A stretch of DNA of 64,000 bases from Pseudoips prasinana. Its lineage: Eukaryota; Arthropoda; Insecta; Lepidoptera; Nolidae. The position numbers were made by a program, and so were the translations under genes. The stretch is from positions 15,580,001-15,644,000 of the forward strand of contig OX621253.1 of NCBI GenBank assembly GCA_951640165.1, given 5' to 3'. Below the pieces are notes generated by a model. It made no database searches. It had not been told where the DNA came from and saw nothing but the letters and a program-made list of their open reading frames with translations. Below are positions 21,712-31,071 of this stretch, in pieces; positions within the stretch are counted from its first letter, which is position 1; every line of letters begins with the position of its first letter.

Positions 21712-22172
21712 GGAACTAATAATCATACTCATCACACAAACATGTGTCCTAGGTGGGGATCGAACCCACAACCCAGGCTTAGCAGTGTGGGTCACTCACT
21801 TTTTTTTTTCCGGGGTGGATTTTCCTGCATGGATATCTGGAGTCTGACAGACCCCTCCGCCTCCCCCGAGGCGGAGGGGTCTGTCAGACTCCTACTGACT
21901 AAAAACTACCCCGGTGTTCCATCTCACACCTGCGCCGGGGGTCACGGGAACGTACGATACTTCCGCAACCCGCGGCTGATACCGGCCCATAACTGCGGGC
22001 CTCCTCGCATTAGCAGGGCGAGTGAGGTGTTAAACTCCCCCGGTAACCTCTAAGAGGGGCGCGCGTGGAACACGTCGCGCCGCCACCTCGGGTCCAGATG
22101 TGTTGTGGGCGACGGACGCCCCCGAGTCCGTCGCCCCTGGAGTGGGTCGCTCACTAGACCAACTGGCCAGAC
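21712..22172 (-). mobile_element. S2 SINE (inverted) split by a GC-rich retroposon
   Basis: The SINE body and B box (inverse GGGGATCGAACCCACAACC) lie at 21712-21799. The first bases of the tRNA head (TAGACCAACTGGCCAG, inverse) lie at 22155-22172. The two parts are separated by the element at 21800-22141. Confidence 0.7.
21800..22141 (-). mobile_element. GC-rich retroposon with poly(A) and terminal hairpin
   Basis: The element ends on the left in a T-run (poly(A) on the minus strand). It is flanked by GTGGGTCACTCAC (21787-21799) and GTGGGTCGCTCAC (22142-22154), a 13-bp target duplication with one difference. The GC-rich interior includes CCCCCGGTAACCTC and GTCGCGCCGCCACCTCGGG. A perfect hairpin with 23-bp arms lies at 21841-21863 and 21868-21890. 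It is probably a 5'-truncated LINE 3' UTR or a SINE; no coding part is visible. The second copy is at 49093-49397. Confidence 0.75.
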
Positions 22173-22179
22173 AAAATCA

Positions 22180-22695
22180 AATAAAAATAAAATAAAAAAG
22201 GTTTTTATTCACGTAGACTTTAAAAAAGCGCTTGTAAATAGTCAGAACATGTTTGTAGTAATATAGTTGTATACATTATTATTTCTAGTAACATAGATAT
22301 TTAGGTACACATTGTATGAAAACATTTATAAAAATTATTTTATCATAGCAATGATATTTAGCTAACTCGTATCAAGTTATTGTCAAGAGAATATGTTTAA
22401 TTATCTAGTTTAAGTCTAATATTTTTACTACATATTGTCAATGGTTCTGTCTATATTAAGGTATTATTATTATGACGGACCTTGTGTTAATAACGGCGGT
22501 CGCGCTTTAATGCTACCACCGGATCCAATGCGCCCCAACTGAGAAGACCCAGCGAAACAAACTCAGCGGGTGTCTCTACTACCGGTTTCAACACGGCCCA
22601 GTTGAGACGCTCCGGCGAAACATACTCAATGGGGCATATACATGAGATTTGGTCCACTTACTGAAATTATTTAGCAGGCTAACACAATATATGCT
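22180..22695 (-). repeat. LINE 3' end fragment (family of 5955-6515)
   Basis: The same motifs in the same order as at 5955-6515, starting with TTTTTATTCACGTAGAC. A further 60-bp piece of it (GCTACCACCGGATCCAATGC) is repeated at about 22718-22776. Confidence 0.7.
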
Positions 22696-22776
22696 CGATC
22701 GGTTGTCTGATTAATTATGCTACCACCGGATCCAATGCGCCCCAACTGAGAAGACCCAGCGAAACAAACTCAGTGG

Positions 22777-23211
22777 GAAACAAATCCAGACTTAATAATA
22801 ATCTTGTCGTTTAAGGTGTTATACGATTGGGTATACATCCTGTTTGTATATACAAGTATTCTATTACAACATTCTAGGAATAAAAACACAAGCTTTTTTA
22901 TATCAAGGATAAACTTGTCTACATTTTTAAATATCTCTTAGTACTCAGAAAAAGTAATTTTATCTAAAAGCCAGTCAAAGTTCATTAGCAGAAAGCGGAC
23001 CCTTATCTCCGGCAGAGGCTCTAACGGGCAGCAAAAATGTTATTTTCCCAATAAACCCGTCTAAACCAATCATCACTTAGTTGATTTATTTCTGGATTTT
23101 TCTTCAATAAGTTTTTGATCAATTGAGCGAAATAGATAGGGAAATAAGAGCTTTGTCTCCATTAATTTTATATCGGGATTTCCACCGGCAAACCCAGGCC
23201 AACCAATTTAC
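22777..23211. other. Unit spacer shared with 50022-50459
   Basis: No gene. The sequence is conserved in unit 2 and otherwise unremarkable. Confidence 0.5.
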
Positions 23212-23220
23212 ACAGTGAAC

Positions 23221-23645
23221 AATCAAAATACAAAATCAATATTTAGTGTTAATTCCGCTAATTGTCAGTTTAATCATGCTGCGATGCAATTTGCACCGCC
23301 CTCCCACCCGCAAAAATGTGCACATGCAAGAAGGACAATATAAAAAGCAAATTACATGCGCCAGTACGATACCCAACACGTGTCTCGCTAGCACTCGACG
23401 AGTTAGCAGCCCTTGAGAATGGTCCGTGGAGGACCGAAACACGTGTTGGGTATCGTACTGGCGCATGTAATTTGCTTTTTATATTGTCCTTCTTGCATGT
23501 GCACATTTTTGCGGGTGGGAGGGCGGTGCAAATTGCATCCCAGCATGATTAAACTGACAATTAGCGGAATTAACACTAAATATTGATTTTGTATTTTGAT
23601 TGTTATGGATTTCCGCAAAGTAACGCCTGATTCCATTACTTATCT
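23221..23645. mobile_element. 425-bp foldback insertion made of array-flank sequence
   Basis: The arms, about 23221-23383 and 23439-23601, are inverse copies with one mismatch seen, around a 55-bp centre. ACAGTGAAC occurs on both sides (23212-23220 and 23646-23654). The matching site in unit 2 (near 50461) has one copy and no insert. The arm sequence (CCGCTAATTGTCAG, CATGCGCCAGTACGATACCC, CACGTGT) is homologous to the DNA following the 142-bp arrays. The last 40 bp resemble the inverse end of an array unit (CCGCAAAGTAACGC). Confidence 0.85.
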
Positions 23646-23731
23646 ACAGTGAACAATAATAATATCAAAACCAAAATCAGACCAAAGCCACGTCATGATT
23701 TTAATTCCCTATTATTATGATGTAAATAGAA

Positions 23732-23844
23732 TGGCTGGCTGGCTTTTAGAATATAATGTCAGTAAACGAAGCAAAAGAGATGTGCAAGGATCGTGACAAA
23801 TGGAAGTCCGTTGTCTCTGCCTACCCCACTGGGAAACAGTATGT
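23732..23844 (+). mobile_element. LINE 3' tail, 113 bp
   Basis: It encodes NEAKEMCKDRDKWKSVVSAY and PTGKQ, the C-terminal end of a LINE reverse transcriptase, and ends in an ATGT-type tail. ATGTAAATAGAA flanks it (23720-23731 and 23845-23856). The empty site is in unit 2 at about 50559. Confidence 0.8.
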
Positions 23845-23889
23845 ATGTAAATAGAATTTATTTGATATTTTTATTGTTTATCAAGGTGC

Positions 23890-24110
23890 TGGCAGCCTAC
23901 TAAAACCATTTATTTTAGAGAACACTAACTGCGCCCCGCGGTTTTACCCGCGTTAAACTTTATAAATGATAGCCTATGTGTTAATCCAGTGTGTCAGCTA
24001 ACTCTATAACATTTTTTTTTAATGCCTCCAGCCTTTAGACCTGAAGAAGTAACAAACATAAACACTCACAAACTTTCGCCTTTATAATATTACTGTGATG
24101 ATATTATGGA
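23890..24110 (-). repeat. Helitron-like repeat
   Basis: On the minus strand the order is ATAAAGGCGAAAGTTTGTGA, then TTAACACATAGGCTATCATT, then AAACCGCGGGGCGCAG, as in the copy at about 55045-55215 that ends ACAGCTAGTTT. A CTAG-proximal end fits non-autonomous Helitrons, but no Rep/helicase is present. Confidence 0.5.
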
Positions 24111-24216
24111 ATACAACTAGAATAAGATCCTAGAGGAAGCAATTATATATTTGTAACAATAAAATGAATTTTAAATTAAATTAATCAGTCCCCTAATTGT
24201 TTTTTAAATGTATTAT

Positions 24217-24500
24217 GATGATGTGGTCCCGGCCGATTTCGACCACGGCGACCGCTTCTTCTCCTACTGTAGCCGACGTTCGTGTGCTCGCATGTGACTT
24301 ATGTAGCCAATTTTATTTGAAAAAATCCTCACACATTGCGGGCATGTGAGCACACCATTGTCATAATTGTAATTGATCGCCGCAGGTGGTCTGGCTTTCA
24401 ATTCATCCCGCTTGGTATCCAGCTCAGCGCGCCTTCCAGACTCGAAACAGTCGACTTTGGCCTGGACTAAAGTCAGCCATTCTGACCGTTTAATTATTAT
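24217..24500 (-). mobile_element. 5'-truncated LINE insertion with C-terminal zinc finger
   Basis: The insertion is delimited by comparison with unit 2, where AATGTATTATATACTTAATA is continuous (near 50928). TATTAT is found at both edges. The simple-repeat 3' end (minus strand ...CATCATCATA) lies on the left. The coding part is listed separately. Confidence 0.85.
24264..24488 (-). pseudogene. LINE reverse transcriptase C-terminus (74 codons, truncated)
   Basis: This fragment has no start codon. It reads from the truncation point to a stop at 24264-24266. It begins [20 protein letters not shown] and ends with a C2H2 zinc finger: C-P-Q-C at residues 49-52, then H65 and H69 (ISHMRAH), then RRLQ and the stop. 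A C-terminal CCHH finger of this kind is known from several insect LINE ORF2 proteins, where it lies downstream of the reverse transcriptase domain. Everything upstream (endonuclease, reverse transcriptase) is missing, so the copy cannot act by itself. It lies inside the delimited insertion 24217-24500. Confidence 0.85.
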
Positions 24501-24665
24501 ATACTTAATATGTAATAATTAAAAATAATTGGGGGATCTAGGGCGTTCGGGCTATGTCCGATATGGCCTTCCCCGCATTTCGGCCCTGTGATTTATTGCA
24601 GTTGACTAGGAGACACCGCTTCGAAGGTTTAATTAATGTCTACGATATAACAAAAGAAATGTACG
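24501..24665. other. Unit spacer
   Basis: Sequence shared with about 50929-51095. An ORF at 24554-24784 runs across the edge of the Tc1 element and is fortuitous. Confidence 0.6.
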
Positions 24666-24667
24666 TA

Positions 24668-26259
24668 CACACATCAACACAATCTAGGGATATTGAACAT
24701 TTCATTCATTATCTAGAAAACTATAAACATTTTGTTATGACTGTAAATGGAAGAATTAAAGATAATTTCATGGCCGATATTTAAACATTAACAACACGAT
24801 GCGATTTTGTTTTTCTAATTAATAAAAGTCTTAAATTAATTAAGCCATAGAAAATTACTGAGTGAACAAAAACATTTTATTCTTATAAAATTATTCAATC
24901 GAATTAAATGAATAAAAATCTTACCAAATCTGATAATCAGTAATCGGTATTTCCTCCTCTAACATTAATCACACAGCGGCAACGATTTTCCATACTTAAA
25001 ATTAAGGTGTCAATGTCTTGCTGGGGTATGCAGTCCCAAGTTCTTTTTAAATGTTCGAAAAGTTGTTCTTCTGTTGTCAAGTTGGGCGGAAAATCCCTCA
25101 ATGCTCTTCGCTGTAACATGTCCCAGGCGTGTTCAATTGGGTTTAAGTCTGGCGACTGTGGAGGCCAATCTAATACCTGAACATCGTGTTCTCGAAGGGC
25201 GGCCCTCACCAGCCGCGCTGTATGGGAAGGTGCATTGTCATGCATGAGCTGAAATTCTTGCCCCGTTAGGGCCCTGAGCGGGACAATGACACGTTCTACT
25301 ACCTCCTCACGGTATCTATGGGCAGTCATGCTGCCCTGAATCCAAATGAGTTGGGTTCGTCCGCCGATTCGTATTCCTGCCCACACCATAATTGTCCCGC
25401 CTTGGTAAGAGTGGACCTCCTGTGGATGTCGGAGACGGCTGACCCTGCCTGGAGTTCTCCAAACGCGTGTTCGTCTCGAATCTGGATGAAATCCATAGCG
25501 GGACTCATCAGTGAACAGCACCAATGACCATTGTTGATCACTCCATGTCAAATGTTCTTGAGCCCATAAAAGTCGCCTACCGCGATTGCCACGTCGCAGC
25601 GCTGGGACTCGTAGCGGTCTGCGAGCATGAAGACCAACTTCATGCAGCCTCCTTCGCACGGTTTGGTCGCTCACCAGCAGCTGCTGACCCTCCTGGAGCC
25701 TTTGCACTAGTTGCATCGCTGTGATATTGGGTAGTCTTCTGGCGGTCATTTGGAGAAATCGATCCTGTCTCTGAGTGGTAACACGATATCTACCTGTGTG
25801 CCGTTCTGCCACATCTCCAGTAGCGCGATAACGTGACCACAGCCTGGATACCACATTTTGGCTTGTGCCCAGAGACTCAGCAACGACGCGTTGAATAGCA
25901 CCGTTTTGTAACATGCCAACTGCCCGTAACATTTCATCTCGACTCAAATGATGGCGTGGCATGACGCTAAAAAGCTTACACAACCAATTGAGAAAAGAAA
26001 ATAAAACAATTTATCAGGTTTTCTTCAATTAACACGCAAAAAAAATTTTAATGCAACTTCTTGAAATTAGATACAACTCAAGATTGCGCTGTGCTTTGCG
26101 TGTTTTCATTTGTTTCTCATTTTAATTTTTAAATTTTGAATAAAGAATAGACAAGGTTTAAATCTGTAAATAAACTTTTTAAGGAAACTAAATAGGTTTT
26201 AAACAATAAAGCCATGTTTGATTTCAAAATAACGTATCCCTAGACTTTGTTGATGTGTG
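24668..26259 (-). mobile_element. Complete Tc1-like transposon, 1,592 bp
   Basis: The terminal inverted repeats begin CACACATCAACACAATCTAG on the left and, inverted, CACACATCAACAAAGTCTAG on the right, both continuing GGATA. TA lies on each side (24666-24667 and 26260-26261). Unit 2 has the uninterrupted site GTACGTACATTAC with a single TA at 51096-51097, which fixes both ends. It contains one intact transposase ORF. Confidence 0.95.
24937..25983 (-). CDS. Tc1-family transposase
   Basis: This is a 348-codon ORF, close to the usual Tc1 transposase length. It would cut the element out and reinsert it at TA. The N-terminus (about residues 9-120) has the paired helix-turn-helix DNA-binding region: LSRDEMLRAVGMLQNGAIQR, then a second helical block around QLVQRLQEG and SDQTVRRRLHEVGL. 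The catalytic core is a DD34E triad: D159 in LFTDESRYGFHP, D249 in LMHDNAPSHTA and E284 in LNPIEHAWD, with 34 residues between the last two. WPPQSPDLNPIEH is the family hallmark. Translation could start at the first Met or at Met8 (MPRHHLSRDE); the second fits relatives better. No frameshift or stop is present and both terminal repeats are intact, so it could be active. The only evidence on age is its absence from the paralogous site. Confidence 0.95.
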   Translation of the reverse strand: MCKLFSVMPRHHLSRDEMLRAVGMLQNGAIQRVVAESLGTSQNVVSRLWSRYRATGDVAERHTGRYRVTTQRQDRFLQMTARRLPNITAMQLVQRLQEGQQLLVSDQTVRRRLHEVGLHARRPLRVPALRRGNRGRRLLWAQEHLTWSDQQWSLVLFTDESRYGFHPDSRRTRVWRTPGRVSRLRHPQEVHSYQGGTIMVWAGIRIGGRTQLIWIQGSMTAHRYREEVVERVIVPLRALTGQEFQLMHDNAPSHTARLVRAALREHDVQVLDWPPQSPDLNPIEHAWDMLQRRALRDFPPNLTTEEQLFEHLKRTWDCIPQQDIDTLILSMENRCRCVINVRGGNTDY

Positions 26260-26261
26260 TA

Positions 26262-26519
26262 CATTACTCTTAACGTCTGAAGATTCATCCCATTTATGAT
26301 GTAGGTACAATTAGCAGACGTCCACTAAACCGCGTGTCTGACTACGATAAGAAAAGCGGGCGTCCGAGAGAGATCAAGGAACCTATTGTAATCCTCTGTA
26401 ATCCCAGCACCGGTGGGAAAAGGGATTGTATTCAGTTTTTATATAACGCGATCCGCTGAAACATAGACCTTCGCGTGATGTCGACGTAATAATAGAAAAA
26501 GTCATATTGGACTTCTTGT
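26262..26519. other. Unit spacer shared with 51098-51360
   Basis: No gene. TTAGCAGACGTCCACTAAAC and similar words are conserved in unit 2. Confidence 0.5.
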
Positions 26520-26805
26520 GTGTCTATGGCAGACGAGTTTTGGCGCCAACGCGGAAAAACAAGCAAAGAGGCTCTGTTTAATTTTCAAAAGTGGTTTAAA
26601 TTTGAGTGTTTATGTGTAAATATGGTGGATTTTTAGACATAACATCTTCCACAACGTACACAAGTGGAGAAAAGTGCGATATTGCCGTGAATTGTAATTT
26701 TCCGTGGTGAAACCAAAACTCCATAGAAGCCTATAGTAAAGTCTCCACTGCTTTACTGGGGTAGGACTATGACTTGACTGTGACGGACTTGACTGGACTT
26801 TGACT
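26520..26805 (+). repeat. Dispersed repeat X (copy in unit 1)
   Basis: TTTTGGCGCCAACGCGGAAA, ATGTGTAAATATGGTGGATT, CAACGTACACAAGTGGAG and TCTCCACTGCTTTACTGGGG occur in order. The same is at about 51360-51620 and, inverted, at 55612-55912 outside the duplicated units. No coding potential; class unknown. Confidence 0.65.
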
Positions 26806-27175
26806 AAATGACGAAAAACATGAAATATTTCAACTTAAGACGAGGCGGTATGGTCTATGATCTTAGCCTGTCCAAAGCGGCGAAAACAAAAAAAAATGTC
26901 TATGGCATGTGGTACACTTAAAACTTTTTTTATTATTGTCGAATTCTAGCATTTACAACACCGCGCTAGGCATGCGAGTTGGATGGGAGATATTACATAG
27001 ATGGCGCTGGGGCCCCACTACCTGCTATATCCTTTAGTCGCCTTTTATGACACCCACGGGATCGTATGGGGTGGCCCGGATTTTAGGCCCGAAACTTCAC
27101 AGATTAATAAATAACAAAATAAATATAAAATAAAAACAATTTGAAAGGAGGTAAAACTGTATTTCTGTATATGTC
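26806..27175. repeat. Retroelement-like tail sequence
   Basis: CGCCTTTTATGACACCCACG, GGTGGCCCGG and an A-rich AATAAATAACAAAATAAAT stretch suggest a LINE 3' end in plus orientation. It is shared with about 51660-51980. Confidence 0.4.
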
Positions 27176-27430
27176 ACGGGTCTGTTGGTGTGGTTGGCAA
27201 ATGCTTGCTTTTCACGTCGGTGGTTGTGGGTTCGATTCCCAACCAAGACAGATATTTGTGTGCTTGAAAATATCTGTTTGTCCTGATTCTGGATGTAATC
27301 ATCTATATAAATATGTATTTACAAAAGAAAAGTAGTATATCATTTAAACGGTTTCCATAGTGAAAGCTCTGCTTTGTTTGGGATCTGTAGCCGTGTGTAA
27401 ATTATGTACCAGGATATTATTATTATTGTT
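27176..27430 (+). mobile_element. S2 SINE, variant head
   Basis: TCTGTTGGTGTGGTTGGCAA, the B box GGGTTCGATTCCC, AGACAGATATTTGTGTGC, GTTTGGGATCTGTAGCCGTG and an (ATT)n tail. The unit-2 equivalent is at 51984-52238. Confidence 0.8.
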
Positions 27431-27774
27431 ATTATATATCCTCTCTTTAAAATTCCCTACATTTAGTTCTCATATTATATTAAATTATGATAAATGGTCG
27501 TAAGTTTCAAATGTTTACATATGAAGTAGCCGCTAATGCTATGCATATGAAGTAGCCACACGGACCAAGGCTACATTAAAGGGAGGAAGTTCAGAGATGT
27601 AGTTTAATAAGTTATGCGGCGCCAGCCGCGTATATACCGCGATGAATAAACTACACACTTATTTGCGTGACTATGTTCTTTAACAGTTTGCAAGGACATC
27701 ATTATCATCATATCATCCGAAATACGTCTAAGTTATTGTGGACAAAGGCCTCCCCCATAGATTTTACACAGTGA
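27431..27774. other. Unit spacer with a LINE-tail scrap
   Basis: At 27700-27760, ATCATCATATCATCCG and ACAAAGGCCTCCCCCA are a reversed LINE 3' tail like that in 18612-18690. It is shared with about 52240-52580. Confidence 0.5.
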
Positions 27775-28030
27775 CAGGCCTGTTGACGTTGTTGCAAATG
27801 TTTGCTTTTCATGTCAGAGGTGGGTTCGATTCCCACCCAGGACAGATATTTGTGTGCATGAACATGTCTGTTTGACCTGAGTCTAGGTGTAATTTAACTA
27901 TATAAGTATTTATAAAAAAAAGTAGTATATGTAGTATATCAGTTATCTGGTTTCCATAGTAGGTACAAATTCTTCTTAGTTTCGGATCAGATGGCCGTGT
28001 GTGAATAATGTCCCTGGATATTATTATTAT
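27775..28030 (+). mobile_element. S2 SINE, variant head (second copy)
   Basis: CCTGTTGACGTTGTTGCAAA, B box GGGTTCGATTCCC, AGGACAGATATTTGTGTGC and an (ATT)n tail. The equivalent is at about 52585-52860. Confidence 0.8.
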
Positions 28031-28849
28031 TTATTTTTCACAATTGCCGTTCTTGCGTTATCGTATCCCGCGGTTTCCATCGAACATCGGTTCATCTTGT
28101 AGAGCGCCTTTTAGTTTTAAAAAAACATGCAATTGTGAACAAAAATATAATCAAAAATTAGTATTGAATATCCAATAATGTTAGTTTTCGCGATTTATGT
28201 TGTATGAAAAGATAACTAATTTGTAATTTTTTTTTGCCATTGCTATTTCCATAAGGAATGCTTTTCACATTCTGCCTTAAAAGTTTTTTCCAAACTCACC
28301 AATATTGACTGCAGATTTGTCGGGCATCTTATTATCTGAACAGATTACACTGATGGTAACTTTGTTACATAAGAATCTTAGCAGCAGGACTCAAAAGTTA
28401 CTGCTGTGTTTCTAATTTAAGGGATTTTTAAGGTATAATTTACACTAAAATTTGATGATACGCTATCATCGAATTATTGTGTACAAATGGAAACTAAGAC
28501 CCTAAACTGTTTCTTCATACTATCAAATCAAACCACTATATGAAGTGCATCTGCGCGCCTACAGTAGCCTGTGACGCTTACGCCTACGTCACATAGGCGT
28601 TGAAACTTTGTGGACTATACTTACACCCAAAACACAACATCAACCTACAGTGCGCCCTGCGTTGAGATACTTCCCCAGTTATGCTCTACTAGGAAAAGTT
28701 AGCTGTACCGAATGTTCCTATACCATTAGAGTGCTACCCAGCATGTAACAATAGTATTTTATAGTTACACAGTACTGTGTTGTCCAGTTCTTACTATTTT
28801 AGAAGTCGCTTAGTATAGCCCCTACTTTCTTACTTTTTGATCATTGTAT
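28031..28849. other. Unit spacer shared with 52861-53665
   Basis: AT-rich, conserved between units and without recognised elements. Confidence 0.5.
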
Positions 28850-28972
28850 CATCCGTGCACCTACCATGCTATATCTGCACCACCCTAAGGTTGACTGGCA
28901 GAAAATGCCTTGGGCATTAAGTCCGCCTTTGTACCATTTGATGTGCATAAAGTTATAAATAAATAAATAAAA
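28850..28972 (+). repeat. LINE 3' UTR tail
   Basis: CACCCTAAGGTTGACTGGC, ATTAAGTCCGCCTTTGTACC and an AAATAAATAAAT tail, as at 1.3 kb and 53.7 kb. Confidence 0.65.
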
Positions 28973-29061
28973 ACAGTCAGTCAGCTTTCGATCCTCGAAT
29001 ATTACCGTTTACCATTTAACCAATCTTTTCCCCCATCGTCAACCTTCAAACTATTATAAAC

Positions 29062-29280
29062 ATGCCTATTATTTATTTACTTCACGTACAACACGAACAA
29101 CACAAAACAAAACTCCCTTTGACTCTAAATATTGCGGAGGCAAAGGATTTCAGAACCCTTCCAACTTTTTACACAAAAATATCTGTGGACCCAAACAAAA
29201 CAACTTCACTTTACAAAAGGAAACCGTTGTTTTCATTAACAGACATGAACCAAATAAATATTTGTAAGTGCGAAGTATAA
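29062..29280 (+). CDS. 72-codon ORF of unknown status, unit 1
   Basis: The ORF starts MPIIYLLHVQHEQHKTKLPL and ends NICKCEV. I recognise no domain, signal peptide or membrane segment. An open copy of the same length is at 53878-54096 in unit 2. Three base differences in the ORFs are visible and all three change an amino acid (T to S, Q to K, E to K), which does not suggest protein-level selection. It lies about 90 bp after a LINE tail. It could be a host exon, an unrecognised element ORF or chance; I lean towards chance or a small remnant. Confidence 0.25.
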   Translation: MPIIYLLHVQHEQHKTKLPLTLNIAEAKDFRTLPTFYTKISVDPNKTTSLYKRKPLFSLTDMNQINICKCEV

Positions 29281-29336
29281 CAAAAATAAGGAGTTTTGTT
29301 TAGCCTAATATCTTTTTGATAAGGCAGTGGGAATAC

Positions 29337-29645
29337 CTACTTATACCCCCGCAAAAAGTGTCGGACTCGCACGCCGGCGCACCGACTAAACCCAACCTGC
29401 CGTGGACTTCTTTTGGCACCAGATTGGGATAGCCTCGGGAGCGTGGGTATGCTCCGGTGCTCCCCTTTTGCACCAAGTCCCAGTTGGTCGGGACACATAA
29501 CCTGGGAGGGCTCTGGATTACCCTCCCATGTTGCCGACTCCAGCCAGCCAGTGCGCCACAAACAGATCGCTGTCTGTCAGCAGTAAAGGACGAGAGGAAG
29601 AGTTGGGCTACTGGCTGCCTAACTGAGCTGGCATAACTTACCCAC
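29337..29645. repeat. GC-rich 300-bp block (copy in unit 1)
   Basis: AAAAGTGTCGGACTCGCACG, AACCCAACCTGCCGTGGAC, TGCTCCGGTGCTCCCC and CTGCCTAACTGAGCTGGC occur. The copy at 54165-54465 is very similar. The minus strand is open in both but without known motifs. The composition is unlike the flanks; it is probably a retroposed sequence. Confidence 0.5.
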
Positions 29646-29663
29646 CAGCTAGCTAGCTAGGAG

Positions 29664-29751
29664 ATTCACAAACGTAGGACATATTATACACAAGTGTGGA
29701 CCTCATTATCTGCGGTTAAACATGCTAACGCTAGACCAACGAGAGCAGAAC
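29664..29751 (-). repeat. S1 SINE remnant with internal deletion
   Basis: The tail end GTAGGACATATTATACAC is joined directly to the tRNA-head end GGACCTCATTATCTGCGG and GCTAGACCAACGAG. The middle that is present at 54500-54730 in unit 2 is missing. Confidence 0.7.
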
Positions 29752-30035
29752 TAATATTATATAGATAAAATATTTGTTGTTTTAATGTTTGTTTGTAATG
29801 GGAAAAAAATATAAACTAGTAAATTGATTTAAAAAAATTATATCAGCTTCAGAAAACAATATTTAAAACGTAAATAAAGACCATTGCAAAGTTTACTATT
29901 ATCTAACCCAAGGTATCAGAAAATTGCCTATACATTTCATTATTTGACATGAAGTACTTTATTCATCTACATCTTCTATCCATCTACCCGTGCGAAGACG
30001 AGGCGAGTCACTAGTATCCTACTAATATTATCAAT
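29752..30035. other. End of unit 1
   Basis: AT-rich. The last bases ACTAGTATCCTACTAATATT look like the beginning of a Helitron-like repeat that is cut off here and joined to the start of unit 2. At 55030-55060 the same words continue into AAAGGCGAAAGTTTGTG. Confidence 0.6.
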
Positions 30036-30183
30036 CCTCGTAAATTTCAATTATAAACTAACATTTCGTTTTTTAAAAAGAACGGACGATACCCGCAGTT
30101 AGTAAATTATCATCATCATAAGGCAAAAACTTTGTACCCTTTTTACGAGAACTGCGCGACCGAAAGATCATATGGACAATTAG

Positions 30184-30267
30184 ATTACAGACGCCAGCAC
30201 ATCAAGCTACCCCAATCTGTTAGATTTTGCCAATTGAAAGTGAACCTAGATGTGCTGGCGTCTGTAC
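30184..30267. mobile_element. GTACAGACGCC-family element, deleted copy
   Basis: TTACAGACGCCAGCACATC and the inverse GATGTGCTGGCGTCTGTAC flank a shortened interior. Confidence 0.6.
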
Positions 30268-30525
30268 TTTATAGAAGGAGTGCAGAAAGTATTTTAATGA
30301 CAACTAACACACTGCTATCTGAGCTTAAAATAGGCAGAGCCTGATGGCAATCAACCAAACAACTGAGGCTCACAAACTACCAGCCACTAGGACAACAGGC
30401 CAGTCAAGTTGAAACTTGTGTTATACAATGTATCATAATCACATTGTCCGATCATACCATCCGATTTTGAAATGTGTTTTTTTAAGACAACGCCCGCAGT
30501 ACGGAATCTAATCCATGTATCGAGG

Positions 30526-30789
30526 GGAGGCGCTCATAGCTAGATGGTCTCACCGGTCCGTAAGCGATCGCCGAGGTTAAGCAACTAGGCACGCGGTCAG
30601 TCCATGGATGGGTGACCGCCAAAAGTGGTTTCATTTCTGAGCGTCTCCGTGCTTCGAAAGGCACGTTAAGCTGCCGGTCCCGGTTGTAGTCATTAGACAA
30701 CAGTCGTTAAGCCATGTCAGAGGCCTACTGGGCGGCTTGAGCAACTCTGACACTAGGGTTACCACTACCCATACGATAAGCAAGCAAGC
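30526..30789 (+). mobile_element. 5S-rRNA-derived SINE (sub-copy 1)
   Basis: Same head, body and AAGC tail as 17690-17952, with ATCGAGG at 30519-30525 and 30790-30796. Confidence 0.8.
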
Positions 30790-31071
30790 ATCGAGGGGTA
30801 CTTTACAAACATATAATAGACGGACACAAATTACATCCAGACTCAGAACAGCTATAGTGTACAATAAAGAGGAATCTTATCTTTAACAACAATATGGTAA
30901 GCAATATTTAATTTACGAAACAATACAAAAATAGGATGTACCGTTCTGAGAGATTTCATGTAACCCTTTGGATGTTTGGCTTTTAGGTCTTTGACTGTGT
31001 ACAGTTGGTTAGTTAAAGGTCTAAAAGCTACTTGGCCAATTAAAACCATTACCACCGTCGATACGACCACA

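Larger units (their letters stand above)
17119..30035 (+). repeat. Tandem segmental duplication, unit 1
   Basis: The sequence from TCCTCGTTAACTTCAATTAT to the end near 30030 is matched, in the same order, by about 30036-55045. Shared landmarks are the GTACAGACGCC element, the 5S-derived SINE, the 142-bp array, the inverted S1 SINE, the GC-rich retroposon, the LINE fragment, the two S2 SINEs, the 72-codon ORF and the GC-rich 300-bp block. Unit 1 carries private insertions: a twin-primed LINE, a foldback, two LINE tails and a Tc1 element. Confidence 0.85.

Noticed and set aside
23236..23636. Four overlapping ORFs of 76-78 codons on both strands
   Set aside because: They mirror each other because they lie in the arms of the foldback; this is an effect of the inverted repeat.
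24554..24784. 76-codon ORF
   Set aside because: It crosses the left end of the Tc1 element and is disrupted in the empty-site copy.
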